A DNA stretch of 64,000 nucleotides from assembly GCF_002705925.1 (NCBI RefSeq), contig NZ_NKRE01000001.1:943661-1007660 (forward strand). The letters run 5' to 3'. Source of the stretch: Mycobacterium ostraviense. Its GTDB lineage: Bacteria > Actinomycetota > Actinomycetes > Mycobacteriales > Mycobacteriaceae. A program made the position numbers and the translations under genes. The notes below the pieces were generated by a model that saw only the letters and a program-made list of their open reading frames with translations, was not told the origin of the DNA and searched no databases. The number at the start of each line of letters is the position of its first letter. Within the stretch, counting starts at the first letter, position 1. Positions 17,644-26,842 of this stretch are shown here, in pieces.

Positions 17644-18780
17644 ATGGCCCGTAGAGAACTCGACCGGCGCCCGTCACATCCCTCACAGTTGACAGGTTTC
17701 TCCCGGGTGCTCGGCGTACTGGCACCAGCGGAGTGGTGGCGCCTGGGATCGATGTCGGCCGTCATCGTCGCACTGCACCTGGTCGGCTGGATCACCCTCA
17801 TCGCTTTGGTGGAGCCCGCGCAACTCGCCGTGGGCGGCAAGGCATTTGGCATCGGCATCGGCTTGACCGCATACACGCTCGGCATGCGGCACGCCTTCGA
17901 TGCCGACCACATCGCCGCCATCGACAACACCACCCGCAAGCTGATGAACGACGGGCAGCGGCCACTGGCCGCCGGATTCTTCTTCGCACTGGGCCACTCC
18001 ACCGTCGTCTTCGCTTTGGCGGTACTACTGGCGACCGGAGTCAAAGCCATCGTCGGACCGGTTCAACAAGACTCCTCTTCGTTGCACCACTACACCGGCC
18101 TCATCGGCACCGGCGTCTCCGGAGTGTTCCTGTATCTGATCGCCGTGCTCAACGTCATTGTTCTGGCGGGCATCCTGCGGGTGTTCGCCCGGTTGCGTCG
18201 TGGCGAGTACAACGAAGCCGAACTGGAGCAACAGCTGGATAACCGAGGACTGATCAACCGATTCCTCGGGCGGTTCACCAAGGCGATTACCAAGTCCTGG
18301 CATATGTATCCGGTGGGGTTGCTGTTCGGGCTGGGCTTCGACACCGCCACCGAAATCGCACTGCTGGTCCTGGCGAGCACCAGCGCGGCAGCCGGGTTGC
18401 CCTGGTACGCCATCCTGTGCCTGCCGGTGTTGTTCACCGCGGGCATGTGCCTGCTGGATACCATCGACGGTTCGTTCATGAACTTCGCCTACGGCTGGGC
18501 ATTCTCCAATCCGGTGCGCAAGATCTACTACAACATCACCATCACCGCCCTGTCGGTAGCGGTCGCGTTGTTGATCGGCAGCGTCGAACTGCTGGGCCTG
18601 TTCGCCGACGAATTCGGCTGGCGGGGCCCGTTCTGGAGGTGGATCGCCGGATTGGACCTGAACGTGGTCGGCTTCGCGGTCGTCGCCATGTTCGTGGTCA
18701 CCTGGGCCGTCGCCCTGCTCATCTGGCGCCTCGGTCGCATCGAAGAAAGGTGGGTGCCGGCGGTCGAGCGCGCGGCCTGA
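17644..18780 (+). CDS. nicT: Nickel transporter NicT (NiCoT family)
   Basis: A 378-residue polytopic permease importing Ni2+ (possibly Co2+). The signature of the family is RHAFDADHIAAIDN in TM2 (the HX4DH motif), followed by LGHSTVVFALAVLL and GFDTATEIALLVLAS in later segments. About eight hydrophobic segments are visible, with a cytoplasmic charged loop after RLRRGEYNEAELEQQL. ATG 17644 follows AAGGACC. It is the first gene of a transcript with hypA and hypB and supplies nickel for the hydrogenase downstream. Corresponds to Rv2856, which M. tuberculosis keeps although I recall no matching hydrogenase operon beside it there. Confidence 0.95.
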   Translation: MARRELDRRPSHPSQLTGFSRVLGVLAPAEWWRLGSMSAVIVALHLVGWITLIALVEPAQLAVGGKAFGIGIGLTAYTLGMRHAFDADHIAAIDNTTRKLMNDGQRPLAAGFFFALGHSTVVFALAVLLATGVKAIVGPVQQDSSSLHHYTGLIGTGVSGVFLYLIAVLNVIVLAGILRVFARLRRGEYNEAELEQQLDNRGLINRFLGRFTKAITKSWHMYPVGLLFGLGFDTATEIALLVLASTSAAAGLPWYAILCLPVLFTAGMCLLDTIDGSFMNFAYGWAFSNPVRKIYYNITITALSVAVALLIGSVELLGLFADEFGWRGPFWRWIAGLDLNVVGFAVVAMFVVTWAVALLIWRLGRIEERWVPAVERAA

Positions 18781-18878
18781 CGTCCGGGTGTGCGCTGACG
18801 AACGATGGCCCCGTTGGTTGTCGACGGTGTAGAACAGGCTCATGGGCTCGTCCACCCGCAGGCACGCGGGGCACGGTC

Positions 18879-19214
18879 ATGCATGAGCTCGCGCTGTGCG
18901 AGGCGATCGCCGGCGTGGTCAAGACACATGCCGACGGACGCCACGTCGACGTCGTCCGGGTGCGGGTGGGCGCGCTTCGGCAGGTGGTCCCGGAGTCGCT
19001 GTCGTTTTGCTGGACGCTGGTCCGCGACTCGGCGGACATGCCGGACGCCGAGCTGGAACTGGAATGCGTCACCGCCGAGGTGCGCTGCCGTGCCTGTGGC
19101 CGGCAATCGGAAATCACGTCGGCCTGGTCGATCTGGTGCCCGCACTGCGACAGTCCCGACGTCGAGGTGTTACGCGGCAACGAATTCCTGGTGACGTCGC
19201 TCGATGTCTCGTGA
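18879..19214 (+). CDS. hypA: Hydrogenase nickel incorporation protein HypA
   Basis: A 111-residue metallochaperone that works with HypB to deliver nickel to the hydrogenase large subunit precursor. It starts MHELALCEAI, and the invariant N-terminal Met-His is the nickel site, which fixes the start at ATG 18879. The zinc-binding CxxC pairs are RCRACGRQ and WCPHCDSP. The stop is 12 bp before hypB. About 100 bp separate it from nicT. Confidence 0.95.
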   Translation: MHELALCEAIAGVVKTHADGRHVDVVRVRVGALRQVVPESLSFCWTLVRDSADMPDAELELECVTAEVRCRACGRQSEITSAWSIWCPHCDSPDVEVLRGNEFLVTSLDVS

Positions 19215-19226
19215 AAGGTGTTGATA

Positions 19227-19985
19227 ATGGGTAGGTTTCACCGCCACGACGACGGGACTGTGCACATCCACGAGCACGAGCACGGGGATCACACCGGTTA
19301 CCAGACCGGCGCTGCGCGCATCGACGTCCTCGAAGACATCTTCGCCGAGAACGACGCGCGCGCCGCTATCAACCGGGCGGCATTCGACGGCAACGGCATC
19401 CGCGCACTCAACCTGATGAGTTCACCCGGATCGGGAAAGACCACCGTGCTGCAGGCCACGCTCGACGAGCTCGCCGGCGAGTTCGCGATCGGGATCATCG
19501 AGGGCGACATCGCCACCGACCTCGATGCCGCCAAACTCAGCGGCCGCGGTGCCCAGGTGTCACTGCTGAACACCAGCAACGGTTTTGGCGGCGAATGCCA
19601 TCTGGACGCGCCCATGGTCAACCGCGCCCTGCCGGGTCTGGAGTTGCCCGGCCTGGACCTGGTGATCATCGAAAACGTCGGCAACCTAGTCTGCCCGGCC
19701 GAATTCGACGTCGGCGAGCACGCGAAGGCCATGGTCTATTCCGTCACCGAAGGCGAGGACAAACCGCTCAAGTATCCGGTGATGTTTCGCTCGGTGGATG
19801 TGGTGCTGCTCAACAAGATTGACCTGGTGCCCTATCTGGACGCCGATGTGCAGGCCTACATCGCCCATATCCGCCAGGTGAACACCACCGCGGCGATCTT
19901 GCCGGTCAGTGCGCGCACCGGTGCGGGTATGGCCGCCTGGTTCGATTGGCTACGGCGGTTCGCCCGCGGTGTGCCCCCTGGATAA
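19227..19985 (+). CDS. hypB: Hydrogenase nickel incorporation GTPase HypB
   Basis: A 252-residue SIMIBI GTPase that drives nickel transfer from HypA. The N-terminal tail is His-rich (RFHRHDDGTVHIHEHEHGDH), probably for nickel storage. The P-loop is MSSPGSGKTTVLQ, with further GTPase motifs EGDIATDLDA, ENVGNLVCPAEFD (containing the metal-site cysteine) and NKIDL. ATG 19227 is preceded by GAAAGG; an in-frame GTG lies 9 bases upstream. It is the last gene before the 259-bp gap to hhyS. Confidence 0.95.
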   Translation: MGRFHRHDDGTVHIHEHEHGDHTGYQTGAARIDVLEDIFAENDARAAINRAAFDGNGIRALNLMSSPGSGKTTVLQATLDELAGEFAIGIIEGDIATDLDAAKLSGRGAQVSLLNTSNGFGGECHLDAPMVNRALPGLELPGLDLVIIENVGNLVCPAEFDVGEHAKAMVYSVTEGEDKPLKYPVMFRSVDVVLLNKIDLVPYLDADVQAYIAHIRQVNTTAAILPVSARTGAGMAAWFDWLRRFARGVPPG

Positions 19986-20004
19986 CGCGTTGACGAGTCG
20001 TCAA

Positions 20005-20021
20005 CTGCAAACTATTCGCAA
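20005..20021. promoter_or_regulatory. Second, weaker Nur-type site upstream of hhyS
   Basis: CTGCAA-ACTAT-TCGCAA has the same half sites and 5-bp spacer as the nicT operator, with one mismatch in the right arm. It is about 225 bp before hhyS. Shared regulation with nicT is inferred from the spacing and from the nickel dependence of both products. Confidence 0.45.
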
Positions 20022-20049
20022 TGATCAGGCACATAGCCAGATTGCGAAT
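20014..20049. repeat. Inverted repeat with 9-bp arms in the hhyS upstream region
   Basis: ATTCGCAAT (20014-20022) and ATTGCGAAT (20041-20049) are perfect reverse complements separated by 18 bp, and the left arm overlaps the Nur-type site. The centre-to-centre distance of 27 bp is near two and a half helical turns, so it could bind a regulator dimer pair or form a hairpin. Confidence 0.55.
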
Positions 20050-20134
20050 TCCGTTCTGGCACTGACGGTAAAGAACAAAGACAGGCTATGCAACAGCCGT
20101 CGGCCGAAGCCGTCAGGTTGCCACCTGCGAACCA

Positions 20135-20164
20135 TTGACAAGGCACAACGACACGGAGTAGACC
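20135..20164 (+). promoter_or_regulatory. Candidate hydrogenase operon promoter
   Basis: A consensus -35 TTGACA (20135-20140) is followed after 18 bp by TAGACC (20159-20164). Transcription would begin near 20171, giving a leader of about 75 bases to the hhyS ATG. The -10 is imperfect and an alternative start further upstream is possible. Confidence 0.4.
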
Positions 20165-20244
20165 CAAAAATAGCGCTGCGCAAGTGGGCCGACGGTCGAC
20201 TCCGGCGGCGTTAGGGGTTTCAGCTCGCCCCGGAAAGCTGCACT

Positions 20245-21300
<1,056 letters not shown>

Positions 21301-21341
21301 GTGGCGGCCGCCGCATTCTCAGCTCACCCGGAGAGACTTCG

Positions 21342-23141
21342 ATGACCACTATCGTCCCCGAGCCGACCACCGCCAAGCGCGAACCCGGCCAGCTCGTCGA
21401 AATGTCCTGGGATCCGATCACCCGGATCGTGGGCAGCCTCGGCATCTACACCAAAATCGACTTCGAGAACAAAGAAGTCGTCGAATGCCACAGCACCTCG
21501 TCGATTTTCCGCGGCTACTCGATCTTCATGAAGGGCAAGGATCCTCGCGACGCCCACTTCATCACCAGCCGCATCTGCGGCATCTGCGGTGACAACCACT
21601 GCACCTGCTCCTGCTACACCCAGAACATGGCCTACGGGGTCAAGCCGCCGCATCTGGGCGAGTGGCTGATCAACCTCGGCGAGGCCGCCGAATACATGTT
21701 CGACCACAACATCTTCCAGGAGAACCTGGTCGGCGTGGACTTCTGCGAGAAGATGGTCGCCGAGACCAATCCCGGGGTGCTGGCCAAGGCGGAGAAGACC
21801 GCGGCGCCGCACGCCGACGCGCACGGCTACCAAACCATCGCCGAGATCATGCGCTCGCTCAACCCGTTCAGCGGCGAGTTCTACCGGGAGGCCCTGCAAG
21901 TCAGCCGCTGGACCCGAGAGATGTTCTGCCTCATGGAGGGTCGCCACGTACACCCGTCCACGCTGTACCCGGGTGGCATCGGGACCACCGCCACCGTCCA
22001 ATTGATGACCGACTACATGACCCGGCTGATGCGCTACGTGGAGTTCATGAAGAAGGTCGTGCCGATGCACGACGACCTGTTCGACTTCTTCTACGACGCC
22101 CTGCCCGGCTACGAGAAGGTCGGCCTGCGCCGCACGCTGCTGGGCTGCTGGGGTTCTTTCCAGGACCCCGAGGTGTGCAACTTCGAATACAAGGACATGG
22201 AGCGTTGGGGTAACGCGATGTTCGTCACCCCGGGCGTGGTGGTCGACGGCAAACTGGTCACCCACTCGCTGGTGGACATCAACCTTGGCATCCGAATCCT
22301 TTTGGGCAGTTCGTATTACGACGACTGGACCGGCCAGGAGATGTTCGTCAAGACCGATCCGCTGGGCAACGCCGTGGACCGGCGCCACCCGTGGAACCAG
22401 CACACCAACCCGCATCCGCAGAAGCGGGATATGGACGGCGGCAAATACAGCTGGGTGATGTCGCCGCGCTGGTTCGACGGCAAGGACCATCTGGCGCTGG
22501 ACACCGGCGGCGGCCCGCTGGCCCGGCTGTGGGCCACCGCGCTGGCCGGGCTGGTTGATATCGACTATGTCAAGGCGACCGGCAACAGCGTCAAGATCAA
22601 CCTGCCCAAGACCGCGCTGAAGGGTCCGGTGGAGCTCGAATGGAAGGTCCCTAAGCACGGCAGCAATACGATCGAACGGGACCGGGCCCGCACCTACTTC
22701 CAGGCCTACGCGGCCGCATGCGCATTGCACTTCGCCGATCAGGCGTTGGCGGAAATCCGCGCCGGACGCACCAAGACCTGGGAGCGCTTCGAGGTGCCCG
22801 ACGAGGCAATCGGCTGCGGCTTCACCGAGGCGGTGCGCGGCGTGCTGAGCCACCACATGGTGATCCGGGACGGCAAGATCGCCAACTATCACCCGTATCC
22901 GCCCACCCCGTGGAATGCCAACCCGCGCGACAGCTTTGGCACGCCGGGCCCCTACGAGGACGCGGTGCAGGGTCAGCCGATCTTCGAGGAGAACGACCGG
23001 GAGAACTTCAAGGGCATCGACGTGATGCGCACGGTGCGCAGCTTCGACCCGTGCCTGCCCTGCGGCGTCCACATGTACCTGGGGAAGGGCAAGACGCTGG
23101 AGAGACTGCACACACCAACGCAGTCACCCATCGAGGCGTGA
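21342..23141 (+). CDS. hhyL: [NiFe]-hydrogenase large subunit, group 1h (HhyL)
   Basis: A 599-residue catalytic subunit carrying the Ni-Fe(CN)2CO site. The four nickel cysteines are in SRICGICGDNHC (Cys79, Cys82) and DPCLPCGVH (Cys571, Cys574). After His577 a 22-residue tail (MYLGKGKTLE...) remains, which should be removed by the maturation protease encoded in the same operon. ATG 21342 follows GGAGAGA and begins MTTIVPEPTTAKREPG. The open frame extends 148 codons further upstream over hhyS, but that is a shadow. High similarity to the Hhy enzyme of M. smegmatis is expected from the motif pattern. Confidence 0.96.
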   Translation: MTTIVPEPTTAKREPGQLVEMSWDPITRIVGSLGIYTKIDFENKEVVECHSTSSIFRGYSIFMKGKDPRDAHFITSRICGICGDNHCTCSCYTQNMAYGVKPPHLGEWLINLGEAAEYMFDHNIFQENLVGVDFCEKMVAETNPGVLAKAEKTAAPHADAHGYQTIAEIMRSLNPFSGEFYREALQVSRWTREMFCLMEGRHVHPSTLYPGGIGTTATVQLMTDYMTRLMRYVEFMKKVVPMHDDLFDFFYDALPGYEKVGLRRTLLGCWGSFQDPEVCNFEYKDMERWGNAMFVTPGVVVDGKLVTHSLVDINLGIRILLGSSYYDDWTGQEMFVKTDPLGNAVDRRHPWNQHTNPHPQKRDMDGGKYSWVMSPRWFDGKDHLALDTGGGPLARLWATALAGLVDIDYVKATGNSVKINLPKTALKGPVELEWKVPKHGSNTIERDRARTYFQAYAAACALHFADQALAEIRAGRTKTWERFEVPDEAIGCGFTEAVRGVLSHHMVIRDGKIANYHPYPPTPWNANPRDSFGTPGPYEDAVQGQPIFEENDRENFKGIDVMRTVRSFDPCLPCGVHMYLGKGKTLERLHTPTQSPIEA

Positions 23142-23224
23142 TGATCGCAAGCGCGGCGAAGCCGGGCGCTGGGGGCACCTCCCGCTTGCGGGGGCCGGGT
23201 CATCACCATCAAAAGGAGTGATGC
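23142..23224. repeat. Intergenic hairpin-type repeat element between hhyL and the NifU/Rieske gene
   Basis: An 83-bp gap containing GGGGGCACCTCCCGCTTGCG, a sequence type that recurs between mycobacterial genes, with a CCCGC-TT-GCGGG hairpin. It may stabilise the hydrogenase message or reduce expression of the distal genes. AAAAGGAGTG before ATG 23225 is the next ribosome-binding site. Confidence 0.45.
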
Positions 23225-24106
23225 ATGGCCGATCGCCCGGATACCCCGGAGAATGACACACAATGGCGCACCGCGGGCGATCGAATCCAGACCTTGCTGG
23301 ATTCCTGCGCGGCGGCCGGGACGGCCGCGCATGAACGCGCCCAACAGCTGGTCCGCGAGGTGGTCGGGCTCTACGGAGCCGGGCTGGAACGGATCATGCA
23401 ATCGCTGGACGACCCCGGTTTGGCCGAGCGGCTGGCCACCGACGACCTGGTGGCCAGCCTGCTCCTGGTACACGGCCTGCACCCGCACGACGTGCACCGG
23501 CGGGTGACCGACGCGTTGGAGCGAGTGCGGCCCTACCTGAGTTCCCACGGTGGCGACGTCGACCTGCTCGAGGTCACCGATACCGTCGTCCGGCTGGCGT
23601 TCACCGGGAGCTGCAAGAGTTGCCCGTCGTCGGCGGTGACACTCGAGCTGGCGGTGCAGGACGCCATCCGGGCGGCCGCCCCGGAGATCTGCTCGATCGA
23701 ACTGGTCACGAACACCAAGCCCGACACCGTCATTGCAGCCGAATCCCTCCTGGCGCGAGTGCATTCCGACGGCCATAACGCCACCTCCTGGCACCCGGTG
23801 CCGGAGCTGGACGACCTGGCGCCCGGCGAGGTCGGCGGTTTCCTGGTGGACGGGATGACGTTGCTGGCGTGCCGGGTCGGCGACCAGACGTTCGCCTATC
23901 GCGACCACTGTCCGATGTGTGACGACACGCTGGCCGGCGCGGAATTGTCCGACGCGCTGCTGCGCTGCCCGCGCTGTGACACCGGATTCGACGTGGTGCG
24001 CGCGGGTGCCGGTGCGAACGGGGCCCACCTGGACCCGTTGCCGCTACTGCGCCGCGACGGCGTGCTCTCGGTGGCACTACCCGAAGCCATGGGAGCTTCG
24101 GCATGA
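23225..24106 (+). CDS. NifU-domain / Rieske-like iron-sulfur protein of the hydrogenase
   Basis: A 293-residue protein with three parts. An N-terminal helical region of about 90 residues comes first. A NifU C-terminal-type domain (PYLSSHGGDVDLLEV, with CKSC at 130-133) follows. A C-terminal Rieske-fold domain begins near residue 180. In that domain the usual CxH...CxxH ligands are replaced by CPMC (229, 232) and CPRC (248, 251), so four cysteines would bind the metal, as in rubredoxin or an all-Cys [2Fe-2S] centre. Such proteins accompany actinobacterial hydrogenases and are thought to relay electrons from HhySL toward the quinone pool. The start follows AAAAGGAGTG. The stop overlaps the next start by 4 bp. 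Confidence 0.85.
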   Translation: MADRPDTPENDTQWRTAGDRIQTLLDSCAAAGTAAHERAQQLVREVVGLYGAGLERIMQSLDDPGLAERLATDDLVASLLLVHGLHPHDVHRRVTDALERVRPYLSSHGGDVDLLEVTDTVVRLAFTGSCKSCPSSAVTLELAVQDAIRAAAPEICSIELVTNTKPDTVIAAESLLARVHSDGHNATSWHPVPELDDLAPGEVGGFLVDGMTLLACRVGDQTFAYRDHCPMCDDTLAGAELSDALLRCPRCDTGFDVVRAGAGANGAHLDPLPLLRRDGVLSVALPEAMGASA

Positions 24107-24729
24107 CAAGTCCCTATGACGTCCTGGCCCGGATCAGGACCAACCCGCGGGCCCCCGAACCGGCCGACGAACGATGTGAGATGTGCTCGGAGCCGATATC
24201 CGACGAGCATCAGCATGTGGTGAATGTGGCCGGGCGGCAACTGATGTGCGTCTGCCGCGGCTGCTATCTGCTGTTCACCGACTCCGAAGCCGAGCTGCGC
24301 TACCGCGCCGTTCCCGACCGGTATCTGGCGTTCCCCGATTTCGCGCTGGACCGGCGCACCTGGGAGGCCCTGCAGATTCCGGTCGGTGTGGCGTTCTTCT
24401 TCACCAACTCCGCGCTGGGCCGCACCGTCGCCTTCTACCCGGGTCCGGCCGGCGCTACCGAATCGCAGCTCGACCTGGACGCCTGGAACGCCCTCGGCGG
24501 GGCCGACCCCCGGCTTAGCCTAGTGGCCGACGATGTGGAGGCGCTCTTGGTGCGGGTCCCCGAATCCGGCCCGCCGCAAAGCTTTCTGGTTCCGATCGAC
24601 GCCTGCTACGAATTCGTCGGCCGGTTGCGGTTGCTGTGGCGCGGCTTCGACGGCGGCCACCAGGCCCGCGAATTCATCAACGGCTTCTTCGCCAAGGTCG
24701 CCGCCCAAGCACGGGAGACGCCGCGGTGA
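24103..24729 (+). CDS. Hydrogenase-associated protein of the DUF5947 type
   Basis: A 208-residue protein of unknown function. Paired cysteines near the N-terminus (RCEMCSEPI and CVCRGCYLLF) look like a zinc or iron-sulfur knuckle. The rest is an alpha/beta domain with no recognisable catalytic motif. It contains AFFFTNSALGRTVAFYPGPAGATES and ends in a helical segment (CYEFVGRLRLLWRGF). No signal peptide or membrane segment. It overlaps both neighbours by 4 bp (ATGA-type coupling), so production in fixed ratio with them is likely. The DUF number is from memory; the association with group 1h clusters is established. Confidence 0.65.
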   Translation: MTSPYDVLARIRTNPRAPEPADERCEMCSEPISDEHQHVVNVAGRQLMCVCRGCYLLFTDSEAELRYRAVPDRYLAFPDFALDRRTWEALQIPVGVAFFFTNSALGRTVAFYPGPAGATESQLDLDAWNALGGADPRLSLVADDVEALLVRVPESGPPQSFLVPIDACYEFVGRLRLLWRGFDGGHQAREFINGFFAKVAAQARETPR

Positions 24730-25382
24730 CTCAGCCGATGGACCTGACGTTCGCCGTACTCGACGTGGCGCCGGAGCCGTATACCGTCAGCCCGGTGCTC
24801 ACCGCCCGCATCAGCGTCGCCGCCAGCGGCGACGACCCGGTGCACGCCGTCGCGCTGCGCTGCCAGGTCCGCATCGAACCGCTGCGGCGTTCCTACTCCG
24901 ACGACGAAGCCGCCGGACTGCTCGACTTGTTCGGACCCCGGGAACGCTGGGTAAACACCCAGCGGACCTTCCTGTGGCAGCATTGCACCGCCATGGTGCC
25001 GGGTTTCACCGGCCACACCACCGCGGCGCTACCCTTGGGCTGCACCTACGACTTCGAGGTGGCCGCGGCCAAGTACCTGCACGCGCTGCGCGCCGGCGCA
25101 GTCCCCCTCCAATTCCTATTCAGCGGAACAGTTTTCGTCAAGTCCGAACGTGGTTTCTCGGTGCAGCACGTGTCCTGGGACTGCGAGGACCGCTATGACA
25201 TGCCGGTCGCGGTGTGGCGCGAGCTGATGGCACAGCACTACCCGAGCACCGGGTGGCTGCGGCTCAGTCATGACACCATCAGCGCGCTGGCCCGCTACAA
25301 GTCGGCGCGCGGCCTGCTCGACCTGGACCACGCTCTCACCGCGCTGTTGGCCGACGCATCGCAACGGGAGGCAAGCCCGTGA
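24726..25382 (+). CDS. Hydrogenase-associated protein of the DUF6084 type
   Basis: A 218-residue soluble protein starting at GTG 24726, which overlaps the upstream stop. It begins MTQPMDLTFAVLDVAPEPYTVSP and has a beta-rich middle (LRCQVRIEPLRRSYSDDEAAGLLDLFGPRERW) and a helical C-terminus (RYKSARGLLDLDHALTALLAD). No cysteine clusters or nucleotide-binding motifs are visible. It is translationally coupled to the genes on both sides. Function unknown; a structural or assembly role for the hydrogenase complex is inferred from context only. Confidence 0.62.
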   Translation: MTQPMDLTFAVLDVAPEPYTVSPVLTARISVAASGDDPVHAVALRCQVRIEPLRRSYSDDEAAGLLDLFGPRERWVNTQRTFLWQHCTAMVPGFTGHTTAALPLGCTYDFEVAAAKYLHALRAGAVPLQFLFSGTVFVKSERGFSVQHVSWDCEDRYDMPVAVWRELMAQHYPSTGWLRLSHDTISALARYKSARGLLDLDHALTALLADASQREASP

Positions 25383-26692
25383 CTCCCAGCTGGGACCGCG
25401 CCCGCGCCGTCGCCGACGCGGTGCTCTACGAAGGCTATCTGCTCTACCCCTACCGCGGGACGTCGAGCAAGAACCAATCCCGTTGGCAGTTCGGCGTTCT
25501 GGGACCACCCGGGGCGGCCGAGGCCGGGCTGGGCGAAGACGACACGATGGCGGCGCAGTTGCTGGTCGACGGCGCCCGGGCGATCACCCTGGTGGTGCGA
25601 TTCCTGCAGCTGCAGCACCGCCGCGCCGAGCGCGCACATGCCGGCGGCGGGTTCGAACCCGTGGCCGAACTGACCACGACGTCGGGATCGTGGCTGTCCT
25701 GGGACGAAGCCGTCGAATGTGAAAGGTCCTTCGGCCCGTTGGTATTCGAGGACCAGCCGTGGACGCTACCGCTGCTGGCACCGGAAGCGACCGACGTCGA
25801 ATCCGTCGACGGCGGCCGTCTGGTTCGGCACCGCCGGGAGGTGCGTGGCGAGCTCAGCGTCTCCAGCGAACCCGACGGTGAGCTGCGCCGGGTCTCGGTA
25901 CGTATCGCCAACGTCGGTCCCAGCCCTTGCGACAAGGACGATGCGATCGCGCGGTCGCTGATCGGCACCCATATCATCGCCGAAGTGGTTGGCGGCCAGT
26001 TTGTTTCGTTGCTCGAACCGCCGCCGGCCGCATCCGGGGCGGTGTCGCGGTGCACCCAGCACCGATGCTTCCCGGTGCTGGCCGGGCCACCGGGCAGCCA
26101 CGACCTGTTGCTGATTTCGCCGATCATCCTCTACGACCACCCCGAGGTCGCCGAACAGAGCAGCACCGCGCTGTATGACTGCACCGAGATCGACGAGATC
26201 CTGACGTTGCGCGTGATGACCATGACCGACGAAGAAAAGGCTCAGGCGCGGGCCACCGATCCGCGGGCCGCCCGGATCATCGACCGGTGTGAGGCCATGT
26301 CGGCGCAGGACATGGCCCGGTTGCACGGGGTGCTGCGGGACCCGCACGGGGTTGCCGGGTTGGTCCCGGAGGTGCCCGTGGGGATCGACTGGTGGGATCC
26401 GCTGGCCAACGACGCGGTTCGTCCCGAGGTCGACGCGGTGCCGGTGAACGGAGTCCGGATCGCGCGGGGCAGCCGGGTCCGGTTACGGCCGAGGCGCAAC
26501 GCCGACGCGCAGGACATCTTCGTCGCCGGCAAGACCGCCCGCGTCGCGTCGGTGCACCAGGACGTTGACGGCAACACGCACGTCGCCGTGGTCGTCGATG
26601 ACGATCCGGCGGCCGAATTGCACGAGTGGTACGGCCGTTACCTGTACTTCTCCCCTGACGAGGTGGAACCGCTGCAAACGCAAACCATGTGA
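25379..26692 (+). CDS. Conserved 437-residue protein of the hydrogenase operon, unknown function
   Basis: Starts at GTG 25379 overlapping the previous stop. It opens with WDRARAVADAVLYEGYLLYPYRGTSSKNQSRWQFGVL, then has a long beta-rich region including QLLVDGARAITLVVRFLQLQ and ELSVSSEPDGELRRVSVRIANV. A region containing DLLLISPIILYDHPEVAEQS follows. The C-terminal 80 residues (GSRVRLRPRRNADAQDIF, HVAVVVDDDPAAELHEWYGRYLYFSPDEVEPL) look like a small beta barrel. No catalytic motif, signal or membrane segment is recognised. The gene is restricted in my recollection to hydrogenase clusters of actinobacteria. Confidence 0.6.
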   Translation: MTPSWDRARAVADAVLYEGYLLYPYRGTSSKNQSRWQFGVLGPPGAAEAGLGEDDTMAAQLLVDGARAITLVVRFLQLQHRRAERAHAGGGFEPVAELTTTSGSWLSWDEAVECERSFGPLVFEDQPWTLPLLAPEATDVESVDGGRLVRHRREVRGELSVSSEPDGELRRVSVRIANVGPSPCDKDDAIARSLIGTHIIAEVVGGQFVSLLEPPPAASGAVSRCTQHRCFPVLAGPPGSHDLLLISPIILYDHPEVAEQSSTALYDCTEIDEILTLRVMTMTDEEKAQARATDPRAARIIDRCEAMSAQDMARLHGVLRDPHGVAGLVPEVPVGIDWWDPLANDAVRPEVDAVPVNGVRIARGSRVRLRPRRNADAQDIFVAGKTARVASVHQDVDGNTHVAVVVDDDPAAELHEWYGRYLYFSPDEVEPLQTQTM

Positions 26693-26704
26693 AAGGAGTT
26701 CGCC

Positions 26705-26824
26705 ATGGACGTCTTAGGTTGGGTGTTCATTGCCCTCATCGGGCTGGTGGTGGCCGTCGCGGTGGCGTTGGGGGTGGCATCACTACCGGATGCCCGCCGC
26801 TACCTGAAGCTACGGCGGATGTAG
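26705..26824 (+). CDS. 39-residue single-pass membrane protein (DUF6893-like)
   Basis: ATG 26705 is preceded by GAAAGGAG and opens a 39-codon frame ending at TAG 26822-26824: MDVLGWVFIALIGLVVAVAV, then ALGVASLPDARRYLKLRRM. It has one hydrophobic helix of about 22 residues followed by a basic tail (RRYLKLRRM), predicting an N-out/C-in orientation. Very small proteins of this type sit at this place in other actinobacterial hydrogenase clusters. It could anchor the soluble hydrogenase or its Fe-S partner to the membrane. It is easily missed by gene finders. Confidence 0.72.
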   Translation: MDVLGWVFIALIGLVVAVAVALGVASLPDARRYLKLRRM

Positions 26825-26842
26825 CCGGGGCCGGGCCAGCCC

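Noticed and set aside
21324..23111. 595-codon open frame antisense to hhyL
   Set aside because: It mirrors the high third-position GC of hhyL and encodes no recognisable protein.
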